DNA of 64,000 nt from Isoetes taiwanensis (Eukaryota > Streptophyta > Lycopodiopsida > Isoetales > Isoetaceae), in NCBI GenBank assembly GCA_021234155.1, contig JAJEKV010000124.1:1302001-1366000 (forward strand). The letters are read 5' to 3'. The notes under the pieces were generated by a model. That model was not told the DNA's origin. It ran no database searches and was given only the letters and a program-made list of their open reading frames with translations. This document shows positions 11,696-24,750 of this stretch, one piece after another; position 1 is the first letter of the stretch, and every line of letters starts with the position of its first letter. Both the position numbers and the translations under genes were made by a program.

Positions 11696-12436
11696 TCACA
11701 TCCGTACAGCTGTGTTGATGCTACTATTGTACCAAATAGATATGCTTTGATTTCCCAGTTGGAGATCCTGTTGTTGTTGCAGTAATTCATCATAATGTAA
11801 TAATTCCCTATTGCTTGCTTGGAATGCTGTATCCGCTCCTTTTGACCACTTCCCCCATGCGTGTCGTATCCCGGATATCCAGCATTCCGTGGTTTCTTCT
11901 AGTTCCTTCCCCTTGTATCTAAATGGTCTGTGTCTTATTTTTGTACCGAAAGTCACTATTTTTGTTTTTTCCAGGTTGACTGTCAGTCCTGTCTCCGCAC
12001 AAAATTCTTCTAGAATTTCTAGCATTCTGTGCATCCCTTTGGCTTTGGTCGCCATCATACCTAAATCATCCACATATAGCATTATTGGGACTTTTGTTTT
12101 CCCTATCCTTGGTGCTTCACTGTCTCCCCCTCTCTCATTGACAAATTCCTGTAGGGCATCTATGTATATCCCAAACAGTGTGGGTGATAGTGGACATCCT
12201 TGCTTTACCCCTGTGTCACATTCTATGGCATCTCCTCCCCCATCTGTTTTGGCATATACCTTTTGGTATAGCCTTGCAATTGATCCTACTAACCCTTCTG
12301 GTGCTCTTAAGCCTATTAGTCCAAGTAGGAGCTTATCTCTAGACACTGTGTCGAAGGCTTTTTTAAAGTCCACGAAGCAGCATATGATCTTCTTGTTACT
12401 CTCCCTTGTCTGCTCTATCATTATCCTTAGGGTCAC
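11696..12436 (-). pseudogene. LINE ORF: reverse transcriptase core
   Basis: Continuation of the minus LINE ORF after a frameshift at about 12440-12480. It contains CCFVDFKKAFDTVSRDKL (motif A with catalytic Asp), ECDTGVKQGCPLSPTLFGIY (motif B) and LYVDDLGMMA (YVDD catalytic box), followed by LTVNLEKTKIVTFG (thumb start). About 247 codons. A further C-terminal piece in another frame lies at 11253-11573. Confidence 0.9.
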
Positions 12437-12483
12437 CAGATGATCCGTAATCGACTACGTGCGAAACCAGCCTTTCCCTCTGT

Positions 12484-13881
12484 TTACGCCACGCGTTTTG
12501 ATTCGATCAAGGTTTTCCCGAACCATTTCGCGAATACTGAACTGACCATAATAGTTCTGTAATTACTCGGTTCCTCTTTGTTTCCTCCTTTATGGAGCGG
12601 GATTACCTTGTTAAACTGCCATCGTTCCGGTAGACCTGATTGTATTATCTCATTGAATATTTCTGTTATGATCCCCACTATCTCTGTTCCTACGCATTTC
12701 AACATCTCCGATGTTAGCCCATATAGATCCGGAGCCTTATTGTTTGCCATTTTGTTTAGTGCCCATGTCACCTCTTCCTTGGTGAAGGGAGGTTTGTGTC
12801 TACCTTCCGGGGCCCTGATTGGTACAGCCCCTGTTTTGTACAGACGTTCCAGGTATCTTGTCCAGTCTATTTCTATTTCCATTCCTCTTCCCCCCTCTCC
12901 TGCTACTGTACCCGCTTTTGTTCTTGAGCCCTTTTTGATATTGTTCCAGAATACCTTAGGTTTCTTTTTCAGGTCTTCGGCCAATCCCCATTGATGGTTC
13001 TTCAGGTCATGAGCTTTCTTTCTTTTCATTATTTTCACATATTTGTTGCGTTCCTCCCGGTATTCCTCCGTTCCTTTCGCCTGTTTGACTTTCCTTCGCT
13101 GTTCCATACACACTGCGTCAAACCACACTGACCTTCGAAATGCTATAGCCCTCCTTCCTCTTTCTCTTCTCCCGAATGCCGTTTTAGCTGCTTCTTCCAA
13201 GATGTCATTCATGTCATTCCCTCTGTCCTTCATTCCTTCTCCCCATTCCTTCTCTTGTATTTTCTTTTTTACCGTTTTTATGAATGCTCCCACTCTGTTT
13301 TCTCTGAATTTTACTGTTATTTTGGCCTGTTTGTCTCTTCCTGGCTTGTCATCTGTTCTTCCCCTTGCCACATTCATCTTGAGCAGTATGGGTCTGTGTC
13401 CCTCCCTGCTTCCTAGTGGCCATTCCCCTAACTCCATCTTTCCAATTTCCTTTATTGCTTCCTCATTTGCTATCACATAGTCTACTATACTGCTCCCGTG
13501 AGCATTTGTGCTTGTGAACTGGCCTGAAGTCTCCCATCTTCTTAGTCCATTGCATATAATTGTATCTTTAGCTGTACATACCTCTATCAGTGTTTCTCCT
13601 TTCGCTGTTATCTCCATTTCGTCTACTGTGTCCCGTTGCCATTCTTCCCCTCTTCTGGCCTGTGTCCACTGCCCACTCTCGTTGTCTATCCCTGCTTTCT
13701 GTGCCTGTTCCTGTCCCGTCCTTGCGTTAATATCCCCTACTATGATCAGCAGCCCCTTATCCCTGTGTTTCATGACAATCTCTCCCATGTTTAATAGCTC
13801 CAGTTTATCACAATGAGGTGGATAATATACTATTAGCAAATATAGGTTTCTATAGTCAAGCAACACAATATTTATAAGCAT
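12484..13881 (-). pseudogene. LINE ORF: endonuclease C-terminus and start of reverse transcriptase
   Basis: 465 codons in one frame. Residues 1-165 are the second half of an APE-type endonuclease: LLIIVGDINARTG, then HGSSIVDYVIANEE and SREGHRPILL, the usual GDxN, DY and SDH-like motifs with Asp replaced by Gly in the last. A basic linker follows (KAHDLKNHQWGLAEDLKKKP), then reverse-transcriptase fingers (LNKMANNKAPDLYGLTSEML; KVIPLHKGG). The frame is lost near 12480. The N-terminal half of the endonuclease is missing. Confidence 0.85.
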
Positions 13882-14293
13882 GTATTATGGACTTGCTCCA
13901 TATGATCCTAAGATGGATTTGAAGGATGGCCAATATTTGATCGTCAGGCCATCAGATGAAGATACTTATCCTATTTGGTTAGGGTATACCATCTCGAGTG
14001 TTTGTAGGGAAGCTAATAACCCTAACAGAAACAAGGTGCGTGTGGAGTGGTGGCGTCCAGTAAGTGGAAAAGGAGTCATTACTGAAAAAGAGCGCTACAA
14101 AGATTGTTTTAATAAGCAATGGAAGTATGATGCAAGTGATCCGGCCCAACGGGTGGAAATAAAATCCGTGTTGATGTCATGGAACCCCAGAAAAGGCAAG
14201 GTGGATCCGAGAAAGGGGTGCATGAAGATTCCAATCTCTGTGAAGGATAAAGTTCTGAAGTCACTAGAGAAGATAGCCGAAGAAGCAAAATAA
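13882..14293 (+). pseudogene. DUF7869-type transposase-like gene, 3' end
   Basis: Joins in phase to the segment ending at 10564 when the minus LINE is removed (RPKY|YGLAPYDPK). It encodes DGQYLIVRPSDEDTYPIWLGY and VRVEWWRPVSGKG, a small beta-rich module seen at the C-terminus of this family (VxVxWWxP), then a basic tail ending KSLEKIAEEAK and a TAA at 14291-14293. The ATG at 13880 is partly LINE-derived and is not a real start. Confidence 0.75.
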
Positions 14294-16500
14294 AGTACGA
14301 GAGTTCATGAGTATCTTATGGTGTGAATCTTACTTTCATTGTATAAATCCTACTTTCAGTGCATTTTCATTGTCTTCGTGTTTCATTGTAATCTTACTTT
14401 CAGTATATGAGTATCTTACTCTACTTGAATGTGAAATACTGGCTTGTGATTATCTACTTGAGTTACATCTACTTGAATGTGGAATACTGGCTTGTGATAA
14501 GTGTTAACTTGTAATTTGAGACCTGTTAGAATTAAGGCTGATAATAAAAAGTATTTACATGCAATTCCACATTGTTGAAATTGGGGTTGTCACTATTTGT
14601 AAATTTCAAAATGATGGAATAATTTCCAAATAATGAAATCGTGGTTACTTCATTTTTTTAGTAGAAATGCCCATGTTCTAAATTGCAATCCCCTTATTAC
14701 TCCTTCATTACTCTAGTACCCCTGACTACCCCATTTCTCCTCCCCCCATTCTATTCTATTCTATTCCTCCCCCCATTCTTCATTTCTTTTATAAAAAATC
14801 CCCGTGTTTGAAATCGCAATCCCCCCGTTACCCCCTTAGTACCCCTAACATAGAACTAGAATCTCCATCTCCACAGGAAATTATCCTTTGCTCGTCAATT
14901 CCCCATTTCCAAAAAGGGGGGTATTTTAAGGAGGATGTGGGCATCATTTTTGATGTGTGCCACGAGAATGGGAATATTACAAACAAGGAAAAACCATGAA
15001 ACCACGGAACACCATACTTGTCAAATGAACCAAGAGCTATCATCAGGAATAGGATTTGCCAACACCATACCTGTCAAATGAACCGAGAGCTAGCATCATG
15101 AATAGGATTTGCCGATATAAGGAGGATGAAAGACAAGACAAGAACTAAGACAAAGAAACTGATGTGAGAAGACGCTGATAAGGGAGAAAAGAATCCAAAG
15201 AATATATACATAGCCTCGTTTGTTGTCTCTCCCCAAAATGGCGATCCGACGGTGTCGGATCACCTGCAAAAATAGCTATGACAAAGTATGTATGCCCTTT
15301 CATGCTTTTACCCTTGGCTTGCTTTCTAGTAGGGCAAACTCTAGAAAGGGCAGGGATGGATCCAATAAATTAAGTCTGGTGGGCCGAGAATTTTGGGTAG
15401 CTCTATCGGGTGATGTTGTTGCAATCCTTGCAAATGTATCAGAAAAAAAGATAAATTGGATTATCTTGATGTATCTAAAAATAGGTACATTCGTCTCCCA
15501 ATTGAGGACAATGTATGTACACCCTTTCATGCTTTTACCCTGGTCTAGTTTTCATTGATCCAATAAGGGCGTTTCAGGGCCTTCAAGTCGTCTTCAATTC
15601 TATTCTATTCTAAAAATGCAATGGCTGTTTTGTTTATAGATTAGAAAGTAGGAGAATGACCACATAACATGATTCTGGAAGTATGCAATCAGCTGCTCTT
15701 AGTTCTCTCATCGATAATCCCGCTAGTCATATGGGCTACCGTAGTATTATAATCCCAGATATATTCAATATTTATGAGAATTTTGACATCCGGAGGATAA
15801 TACTATGCATATATCCTTTGACCTTCTTCACAGAAAAAGCTACCAATTTTGCCTCTATAGCCACGTCAAATGGCATTGATTCTACTTTATCCATCTTCTT
15901 TTCTTTAGGCACAATAAGATCTTACGATGTTTACTTTCATTTCTCGTTTTCATCTAGACATTTCTTCCTCTTATCCTCTTTGTTAGAATGAAAAAACAAG
16001 GAGTTGCAACTGATGCGGAGTGGGACATTTTTTTTTAGACAGGAGTCTCTTGCTTGGTCTCAACCAAATGGAGTCCTTTGGTAGGGGAATACATTTGTGC
16101 ATTTAATAGCATGGTTACCCTCCTCTTCCCCCTCCAGATTATTACTGATAATGATCTTTGAGAACGTTTGTTTATCTAGATGATTTTACCATTTTTTATG
16201 TTGTCATAGTAAACAATACTAGGTTGTTATTTATGGATGTGCCCTTTTGTTTACATATACTCCATATGGCCACATGACTAACCATATCCTTGATTTTAGA
16301 AATACATTGTGGAATTGATTTGATGGTTCGAATTGGGGGATTTGGATTTATTGTATTTCAAAAAACCCTTAGAGCTCAGGTCTATGAGAAGTGACCATTC
16401 ATTATTTTTCTTAGAATTCTAGAACATCTTGCCATTTTACTAGCAAAAGGAAGGGTTCTAATCTAATTATGATGGGCCTAGTAAAAGAAAGAGTTGGAAA
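14294..16500. other. No gene seen; short repeats
   Basis: AT-rich 3' flank of the transposase-like gene. It holds a 45-bp direct duplication at about 14418-14505 (CTACTTGAATGTG-AATACTGGCTTGTGAT), a short TTCTA tract at 14748-14766, and a repeated phrase (CCCTTTCATGCTTTTACCCT) at 15296 and 15520. Open frames are short and match nothing I recognise. Confidence 0.5.
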
Positions 16501-17881
16501 TTCCGGTTCAATCTTGGCTCAGGGAGTTTTGAGATAGGTTATCGTTCTGAGAGTTTGCCAGAAAAAGACAAGCTTTTGCAGGCTGTCATGGAGTCATGGA
16601 TTCTTCAGGCTACAGGTTCGTTGATCAGTTCATTTTCCTTGTTCAAATTGTGATGCATCAGCAAAGACTATGGCAGGTATATTGCGGGAGTAGATACATC
16701 TGTGGCAGACAAACCTGGCTCTTATTCATGTATTTTTGAAAACCAAACCTACATTTCAACCAAAAGGAAAGATCTTTCTGGTATGTGCAAGAATATTATG
16801 CTAGATACAGACCTTGCTCGTATTCATCTTTTTCGAAAATCAAAGCATTTGGCCATTATGAATATCTTTCAGTATGTGCAGCGACTTCTTCAGCTCGAAA
16901 TAGATGGATATATCTGTGCTTGCTACCCTGTGGGCCATAACAGAAAGGCTCATTGGTATTGATGTAGATTGAGGCCATAGATGTCAGGTTTTGTTTGAGG
17001 CTTATGACTGCCAGCTTATTTACATAAAGGATGTCATTTTTCACCTTCAATGGGTACTAGCCATTTGTACTGCAAAGCAAAGACATTGGATTTATCACAC
17101 ACAGGTTTAAGTTCTCAATATGTAGATTGTTCAAATTATAGAAAAGTTTGTTGTACATGGCTTTTGTGCAAAGGAATTGTATAATCTTCTTCTTTATAAA
17201 TATGTCGGGAATGACACTCTAGATTCATGGTAGTTTGCAAGCATCTTTGATTGAACTAGAAACCAGGTTTCACATTGTTCTTTCGTCAAAATATTATTGT
17301 TGGATGACAAGTTTGTTGCAAAGATATTTGAACTTATTCCAAGCTACACCATTTTGTTGGTGGACTAGCAATAAACGTGGGACTATCCCAAGGAGCTTGT
17401 TTATGGTTGATGCAGTTGCTGCTGATTAAAGGTTGAGTTGGGAATCTCTTATTCGGAATTAGCATTTTTGAACAATGAATATGCAATATCATTACAAATG
17501 TTTTCTACTTTGTCCATCAATCCGTATACGATTTCCAAGGCCCCCAAAATTTACCTATGTTTGCTTTTATTAGGGCCCGAAGGGCCCAAATTCATCTCAA
17601 CATCACTATTTATAGAATACATATACTATGAATGTTTTATAGAATGCATATAATATCCAAAGAATGTGAAACCAACCATGATTTGACATGTGCTAAAGGA
17701 GGTTAAACCCACAAAGATGATGCCTTGGGTTCCATTTTGGCAATTTAGCCTTCTGTATGCTTAAATTAATTATGCTATCATATTCTGTCTTGGGCCCAAA
17801 AGGCCCCGAAATATTGTTCAAAATCAAACTTCATGTTTATGTCCAGTACCTCCAAGGCCCCGAAGAGGCCATTTTTTTTTT
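16501..17881 (+). other. Unrecognised region, possibly old coding fragments
   Basis: Contains moderate open frames (16702-16962, 17235-17429) with no domain I can name. GGCCC-rich phrases (AGGGCCCGAAGGGCCC at 17573; GGGCCCAAAAGGCCCCGAA near 17795; AAGGCCCCGAAGAGGCC near 17855) recur. No gene call is justified. Confidence 0.3.
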
Positions 17882-17954
17882 TTTTTTTAGTTAACATAAA
17901 CTATTACATTCAACACATTAACTATGAAGTAATGGTTTATGTTAACTAAAAAAA
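17882..17954. repeat. Foldback element, 26-bp arms
   Basis: The left arm (17882-17907) and right arm (17929-17954) are complementary with one mismatch around AGTTAACATAAAC. They are extended by T/A runs and separated by a 21-base loop. It is followed at once by an AATAG tract like the LINE tails. Confidence 0.8.
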
Positions 17955-18366
17955 AAATAGAATAAAATAGAATAGAATAGGACAATACATTGTTACTGCT
18001 TCTAATCTATATCAAGCATCCATATAATCTGCTATGTGGGTCTCTTTCTCGAATTCCTTGTGAATGTAAGCAAATAGGTAGGCCTACAATACGACATTTT
18101 TTCATTTTTAGTTGGTTGATACCATACATTGCATATTGAAAAGAACATGAAGAGGAAGTTGCACATGCATGAAGAAAGTAGATAAAGAGTAAGGTTAAAC
18201 AAATCTAGTTGAACATGTCGTCGGGCGACCTTGCAATGTGTACCAACTCCTTATTTCATTTACTTCAACCTTTTAGAATTGTTATGCAGGTGAAGAAGAT
18301 AAGGGCATTTGCTCAATATTAACTTTATTCCATGGCTGATTAGTCTTGTGGACATTAAAACACATT

Positions 18367-18607
18367 AATGCAATGGTTCTCTTCTTATATAGAAGAGAAC
18401 CATCATTCTAGGGATAGGGACGCCAGTTTTGGCGCCAGCTCTGCTTTTGGATCCAAGCTTTCTTTGGCACAAGCCTGCTATAGCGCAAGCTTTCTTTGGC
18501 ACAAGCCTGCTATAGCGCATGCTTTCTTTGGCCTTTTCTCCCATAAAAGCCTTGTGTCTTCCTGCATTCCTCATCGGCGTTTCCTCTGAGCTGAATCTTG
18601 TTGTTGT
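18367..18607 (+). repeat. 241-bp direct repeat, left copy
   Basis: Appears identical, without indels, to 25692-25932. It begins with a 13-bp perfect hairpin (ATGGTTCTCTTCT/AGAAGAGAACCAT, loop TATAT) and contains a tandem of about 36 bp (TTTCTTTGGCACAAGCCTGC). Same-strand copies 7,325 bp apart suggest the ends of a long non-coding element, but no TG...CA ends, target duplication or primer-binding site are seen. Confidence 0.85.
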
Positions 18608-19403
18608 ACGGAGTTTTTGTTTCAATCATCTCTATTCAGAGTTTTTACTTGTTTTGGTCTATTAGATTTTGTAGCCTTTGCTTTCAGGCGATTTGGGTTT
18701 TTGCTTTTCAGCTTTTGATTTGTTGAGGAAGTGATTCGGCTTTTGATTCGTTGAGGAAGCGATTCTCCAATCTGACTTTAGCTTTCTGGCTTTTGGCGAT
18801 GTCTCGACTTGCTGCTGGCCCAAGTGCTGGCCATTTTCATTTCAACCAAGTCTGGACAATCTAGGCGAGAGCACTGGACATGCGGGTTATCACAGGAAAG
18901 GCCAGATATGTTATCCGTGTTTTTGTAGTGTATGTTTGCCTTTTGTTTCTGGTTTCTTTAGAATGTCTTTGTCGTGGATGAATAGATGAATAGCATGAGC
19001 TTCAGCTAAAGGCTTTCTATTTCTGTTCACCCCTTATAATTCTGTCTGGATCACAGGATTTTAATCGACTTTCAAATCTCATTTGGACTTGTAATCCATA
19101 CTTACAACTCCATTCTGTTGTATATTGATTTGAATTGGGGTTCTGGACACTCTATGCTTGGTTAAGTTGCAGATTCATCCTTTAAATTATACCCATATCT
19201 GAGACAGTGCGTTGCTTGGTTTCTGCTGTAATGTCTGGTTTGAGTTTCAGTGAAGGTAAGCAGATCAATCCGCGGTATTTGTCTGCCGATTCCGGCCCTG
19301 TCTTCCGCTGTGCCATCCTCTTGATTACGACATGCATCGGGGACGCTTAGTTGGTTGCTAATAAAGTTGATTCAGTTATGAAATCATAAAACCTTTTCAA
19401 TGT

Positions 19404-19566
19404 CATTGTGTTGGCTCATTGGTATATGCTTCTGCTTGTTGTCGTGGAGACCAGGGTTCAAATCTCGATTTGCACAGGTATGCTTCATATTTTTTGTATT
19501 TCATTTGTAGACGAAGTATATTGTATTTGAAAAGATGGTTCAAGATGCACCAAGGTTCAAATCCCG
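19404..19566 (+). repeat. Possible tRNA-derived SINE remnant
   Basis: TGGCTCATTGG (19412-19422) resembles a pol III A box and GGTTCAAATCTC (19455-19466) a B box, at tRNA-like spacing. They are followed by TTGCACAG, which could pair with the 5' side. A second B-box half (GGTTCAAATCCC, then GACTTGCACAGGTATG) lies at 19554-19578. It does not fold as a clean tRNA gene. Confidence 0.35.
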
Positions 19567-22500
19567 ACTTGCACAGGTATGTTTCAAATGTAATGTACTT
19601 GTAAACATGGTTTGAGATTTGTTACTGTGTGGTTCGAACTTTTGTTATTGTATTTATTTTGATATTGAAGAAGGTTTTCATTTCTCTTCGAATTTGCCTT
19701 AGTGAACATTGATCTCATGTGAGGATGCCTCATTGGATTGTCCCTTAAATCTAGTTTCTTATGTTCTTGCCTCATTATGATGAGTCTACTTGCTTCTTAT
19801 ATACATGTTTGTGTTTTCTCATCATTGTGTAAGTTGGAAACTCATGGTTACCATTCATTCTTCGTCCTGGTTTGCATGGACCATTATAGGTTACACAAGA
19901 TTGAGACCTTAGGCTTGTAGGCCCCCTTTTTAAACATTTTTGTCATCTCTTAACGAAAAAATTGAATTTTCATAGGCTTTATATGATTGTCATCATGATT
20001 TGGCTCGTCAATTTTAAAGTCTTTGAACCATTGTCGTTGTAATGGGTTATACTAAGCATTTTTTGCCTGAAGCATCATGGTTTCTGGATTATCATTATCT
20101 CAAATTCTTTCATTATTCCATTAGCATAGTTTATATAGGTGACATCATGTGGTGGGGCTTGCCTCATGTGGTTTTGCATGAATCATGATATCGGTTGTGG
20201 TTTCTCATGGTCTCGATGTAATTTTACTAGTTTGCAAGTGGTTTACACATATTCACCAGTTGTTTGCCACGTTGGGCCTTTTCTATATGAAGGTTTCATG
20301 ACTATGTCATCTTTCTACACCTTCTGCTACTTCCATATAGTCGGACCCTTTCTTTCTCTTTATTTCCTTATTTGTTTGCTTGGGGTTCTCGCATTTTAGC
20401 ACCCATTCGTCTTTGTTGACCCAGGTAGCATGATTGGGTATGGTATTTTAACATATGGCTGGTAATGTCTTCGTCCCATAGTAGTTTGAGTTGTCCGTCC
20501 TTCCCTAGTTTTTTATGTCCGATGATGTATTGTGGATACAAGTGTTATGTGCTTGGTGCGAATGGTTGAATTGATTTGCATGTTATGACTTGATTATTGT
20601 GTCCTAAGGGTTTCAGTCTAAGGGATAGTTCGTGTTTTGGTATTGCATTGCATATGTCTCTTCTCCTCTTGCATGGCTGTCATGGTTGCATTGGTGTTAT
20701 TTGTGGTCTAGAGTCGTCGGTTGGTTGGCTAGTCGCACATGTTTGTTGGATGTTCCTGATATGGCGTAAGTTCCCTTGCTAAGTTTTCATTATTTCCATC
20801 CGCCCCATTTTTGCACCATCAACAGAAGTTTCTTTGTTCCCACTGCTTCTTTGATTCCGTTTTTCTTCAAGTCATCTTTGGCCCTGTGCTTTATTATCCT
20901 GTCAGGTTCCATAGGTCGCAATTATTAAACATTAATAACCAAATGTCTTGGTGCATATTGTTAGACATTAATACAAAAGGTCCTGGTGCATAAGTTGGTT
21001 GTGCCTAGGTTGAGTTGGTCCGTCTAATCGATGCCTCATCTTCCCCTTTTGTTTTGATGCCCATTGTGCCCTTTTATTTTTTGTTATAAACGTTAAACCT
21101 TTTTTGTTATAAACATTATAATAAGGGGTCCTCGTGCATAATATTATTAATTATTAATGACAAGAGGTCCTCGTGCATATTATTAGCCATTATTAACACA
21201 AAGGTTTTGGTGCATAGGTCGTTGTGCTTGGGTCCGTTGTGCCCTACCCCCCCCCCCCCCCAAAGAGCATTTTCTGGTTTGTGTTGTCTTTTCTGTTGGT
21301 TGCCTTGGATGTGCTTGAACTTGGAGTCTAGAGTCAGTCCTTGTTTTGCTTCGTTGCTTTCTTGGTTGTCTGGTTCTTGCATGGGTCGTGTTAGGTTCGC
21401 TGCATGGTATTTTTGGTTGGTTTCTGATTTTTTGCTCGTTTGGTCGGTGTGCTGCTTGGATATATGATGCATTGTCGTCTAGGAGTTTTTTCCTGCGTTG
21501 GGTTTTGTCCTTTATGTCGATCTTTAGGTAGTTTTCATATTGTTATTTTTCTTTTAATGGTATGCGCTTTCTTTGTTCTTTCTTTCAGCTTTTTGGGTTG
21601 GTCGATTTATGGTGTCCATCCTCATTGTCTCTATTTTTCCGTATCTAGATTAGCCATCTTACGTGTCAAATCCTTTTTTGGCTTTCTTACTTGCGTGTAT
21701 TTGTAAATGTATAAATTATGGGTTATTGCTCATTTTTGCAGAGTCGTCTGGTTCTTTTCTTGGGTCGGTTGCATTTAGCTTTGTATAATTGTCGTGGTTG
21801 TATGTTTCCTTGGGTGGCGTCCTAGTGATAGTTTCTCTCTTTGGTGGTCTATTTTATGTCCTTTTGCTCTCTCTTTCGGATTTGAAGGTTTGAAACCCCG
21901 TCTTGCTTTGTAAGTTACGTAGTGGGTACAAGTAAGGTTGTTAGATGTTGGTTTTATCAGGTTCTCTTGGGCCAGTTGGTGTTTAGATTAGTATATTTGT
22001 CAGAGTTGATGGTTTTTTCCTTTAGTGGCCTGACCATGTATGGTTCCCTCCTTTTTACAAATGTTGGTTTTTAGTTGCAGGGTTCTTGGGTGGAAAAGAT
22101 TCGAGCTATGGTTCGGTTGGGGATGGCATCTCGAGTAGATGCTATTAAGAATCATTTTTTGACTTGGCGACTAGAGGGGTCAATGTTTGGCTTCTTGGTA
22201 TTTTTCCTCGTCTTGTCATTATGAAGGGGTGGTGCCATCTCTAGTCGACATTGATGGGGATCGTTGTCAACTCTTTGTCCACATAGTTCAACAAGGGACT
22301 AACTACTTTGTATGTTGCTTTTAGTTTTGCATTTAGTTGCAGTCATTGCATTTTGGGCAATTCCTCACTATATCCGGTATTTAATCAACACATGCCGGTT
22401 GTCCCCTTTTGTTGACATTTTGACACTTGACCTAAGGACTTTAGCATGAGTTGTCGGGCGAGTCAGGTATTTCTAGTATCTTGTTTATAATCTTTTCCAT

Positions 22501-23519
22501 TTGGATATTCTGGCATTTTTTCTACTCATGAACTTTTCCTTAGCTGCATTCGTCATGAGTTGGTGATTCATGTTAGTTCATGCCATGTTGCTTTTGGTTA
22601 GTCTCGACACTTTCAAATCTCGTAGACATGGTTGTGGTCCATAACGTCTCTATTTTCTACCGCAATTAGTCCTTTTAATGCGCTTTGCTTCCATACTTAG
22701 ATGTGGTCCCTTTTTGCTGAGGATCTCAGGTTTCTCCGTCGTTGGTCTATTGGTACCATTTGTGGTGGTCGCTTACATTTGGTCGTTTTGCAGGAATTTT
22801 ACAATTGGTGGTATTTGCTAAAATCATTTGGCTTGTGTATACATGGCTTTTGCCAGTGCCATTTCTCAGTTTACATTTTGTATGGGTTGAGCTATTGCAT
22901 TCTTGCTGCATTGGTGCTTGTAACATTTAGTTGCAAATCTTCTTTTATATTCCTTTAGGTGGCTAGTTCCATGTACTTGTGATGACCACCTAGCCATGTG
23001 CCCCTTCAATTCTTTTGGTTCATTGGCTTCTTTTCACTGCCTTTACTCGTTCCCTTTACTACATGATGTCCATTATTCCCTTTTGTCGACTTTTGTTCCA
23101 ATTGTCTCGTTGAGCTCTTATGGTGTCCCTTGAGTCCTAGCTCTTGCAGTCCGGGTTGTGCTTGAGTAGCTTCCATACGTCGTTACGCTGCTCTGCTTGT
23201 CCGAGTTATTCTGAGTTTTCCCATCTGTCTGATTGCTCTTAGCATTCTTATCTCATGATTTCTCAGCAGTAGTTTGTTCACTTGCACATGCATGATTTGT
23301 TCCTCTCACTCGTGCTTTTCCCCGGGTCTTTTCAGTTGTAGTTTGTTCGATTGCCCAATTTATTTCCCTCGTCTTTCCATTTCAGAGCGGTTTTCTAGTG
23401 CCCTTTTTTTCTTTATCTCATTTCTCCATCCATTTCATTTGTTTTGCTTTCCTTTTTTGCTCTAAGATTCTTGAGTTTTGTTTCTAGGTGTATGTATAGG
23501 TAGATAAGTGCATGCTTGT

Positions 23520-24750
23520 TTCTCATATGTTCTCAATTGTTCTTTTGGATGCCCTGATGAGATCCCATACTCTTCTCTTTTATCATTGATTCTTAGTTTC
23601 TCGTGAATGCCTTTGAGGGCTTTATTTGCATTTGTGGCCTTAGCTCCTTTGTCCCAATTTGCTCTGTTCCTCTATTCCTAATCCCTTATTCCATCCATTT
23701 CATTATAATCTCGCATTCCTTTCTTTTTTCATTTTGCATTTTGTCCCTTTCCTCTTTGTTTGTTCATTTTATCTCTTGAAACGCGTTTTGCTCTTCTATT
23801 GTCTTGACTCCCTCCTTTGCCCGCCTCTTGACTCATCATAGTGCTTTTTGCCCTAGTGGTGTCCATTCATTATGTTGTTTTACTATGTTGACCCCAGTTG
23901 TTTCATCCACCTTGCTTAGCCTTTTTTATTCTTGTTGGTTTCAGTGACCGATTTACCCTCGTCAACCAAATTTGCAAGTTGTTCACCGAGTTGTTCTCTT
24001 AACTCTGCTTCTTCCGACGATGTCATATAGCACCCATCTTTCTCCATCTTTCTCTCACCATAATGGGTTCTTTGGTCCAGTCCTCTAGATTGTGCTTGAG
24101 TCTCAAGGTCCCTATCGTTGTTTCTACATTGAAAATTCGCTTGGATTGGTTATGCATGTGGGTATACATTCATGAATTTTAGTCCTTGCTATTTATTGTT
24201 GTTGCTCTATTTGTTCTTTTACTCTAATATTCTCATATGTTCTCAATGGTTCTCATGGATGCCCTTATGAGGGCCTATACTCGCTCTTTGTCATAGATTC
24301 TTGGTGTCTCATTAGTGCCTTTGAGGGCCTTTTAGTTATTCCCAATTTTGTCCTTGCTATTTCTTGTTGTTGCTCTATTTGTTCTTTTACTCCAATATTC
24401 TCATATGTTCTCAGTGGTTCTCATGAATGCCCTTATGAGGGCCTATACTCGCTCTTTGTCATGGATTCTTAGTGTCTCATTAGTGCCTTTGCGGGCCTTT
24501 AGTTATTTCCTTTTTGTGCCCTCGGCCATTTTGTCTCGTTTGCTTTGTTTCTCTGTTCTCGATCCCTTTTTCTATCCATTTCATTCTGGTCTCCTGTTTG
24601 TCTTTTTTCACCCTATGTTTGTTCCTTTCCTCTTGTTTCCATTTTATCCCTTGAGATACATCTTTGCTCTGCTATTGTCTTGATTCCTCCTTTGTCTGGC
24701 CCTTGATTTATCGTAGTTCTTCTTGCCGGGTCCAGTCGTCATGCCTTTTC
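23520..24750 (+). repeat. Old tandem duplications in T-rich region
   Basis: TTCTCATATGTTCTCAAT followed by GGATGCCC-TATGAG and GTGCCTTTG-GGGC occurs at about 23520, 24230 and 24400; the last two are about 170 bp apart and close to identical. A longer block (CTATTGTCTTGA-TCCTCCTTTG) near 23795 recurs near 24675, implying an older duplication of about 880 bp. Confidence 0.7.

Larger units (their letters stand above)
10565..13881 (-). mobile_element. 5'-truncated LINE, minus copy, with (TTCTA)n tail
   Basis: Flanked by GTATTA duplications (10559-10564, 13882-13887). It reads right to left: endonuclease C-terminal half, reverse transcriptase, C-terminal region, 3' UTR, then a TTCTA-repeat tail (10565-10658). 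The 3' end matches the + copy over about 110 bp, including GGGCCTCA-GGT and GGGA(C)..TAATGTA. It is younger and better preserved than the + copy, with few frameshifts. Confidence 0.9.
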
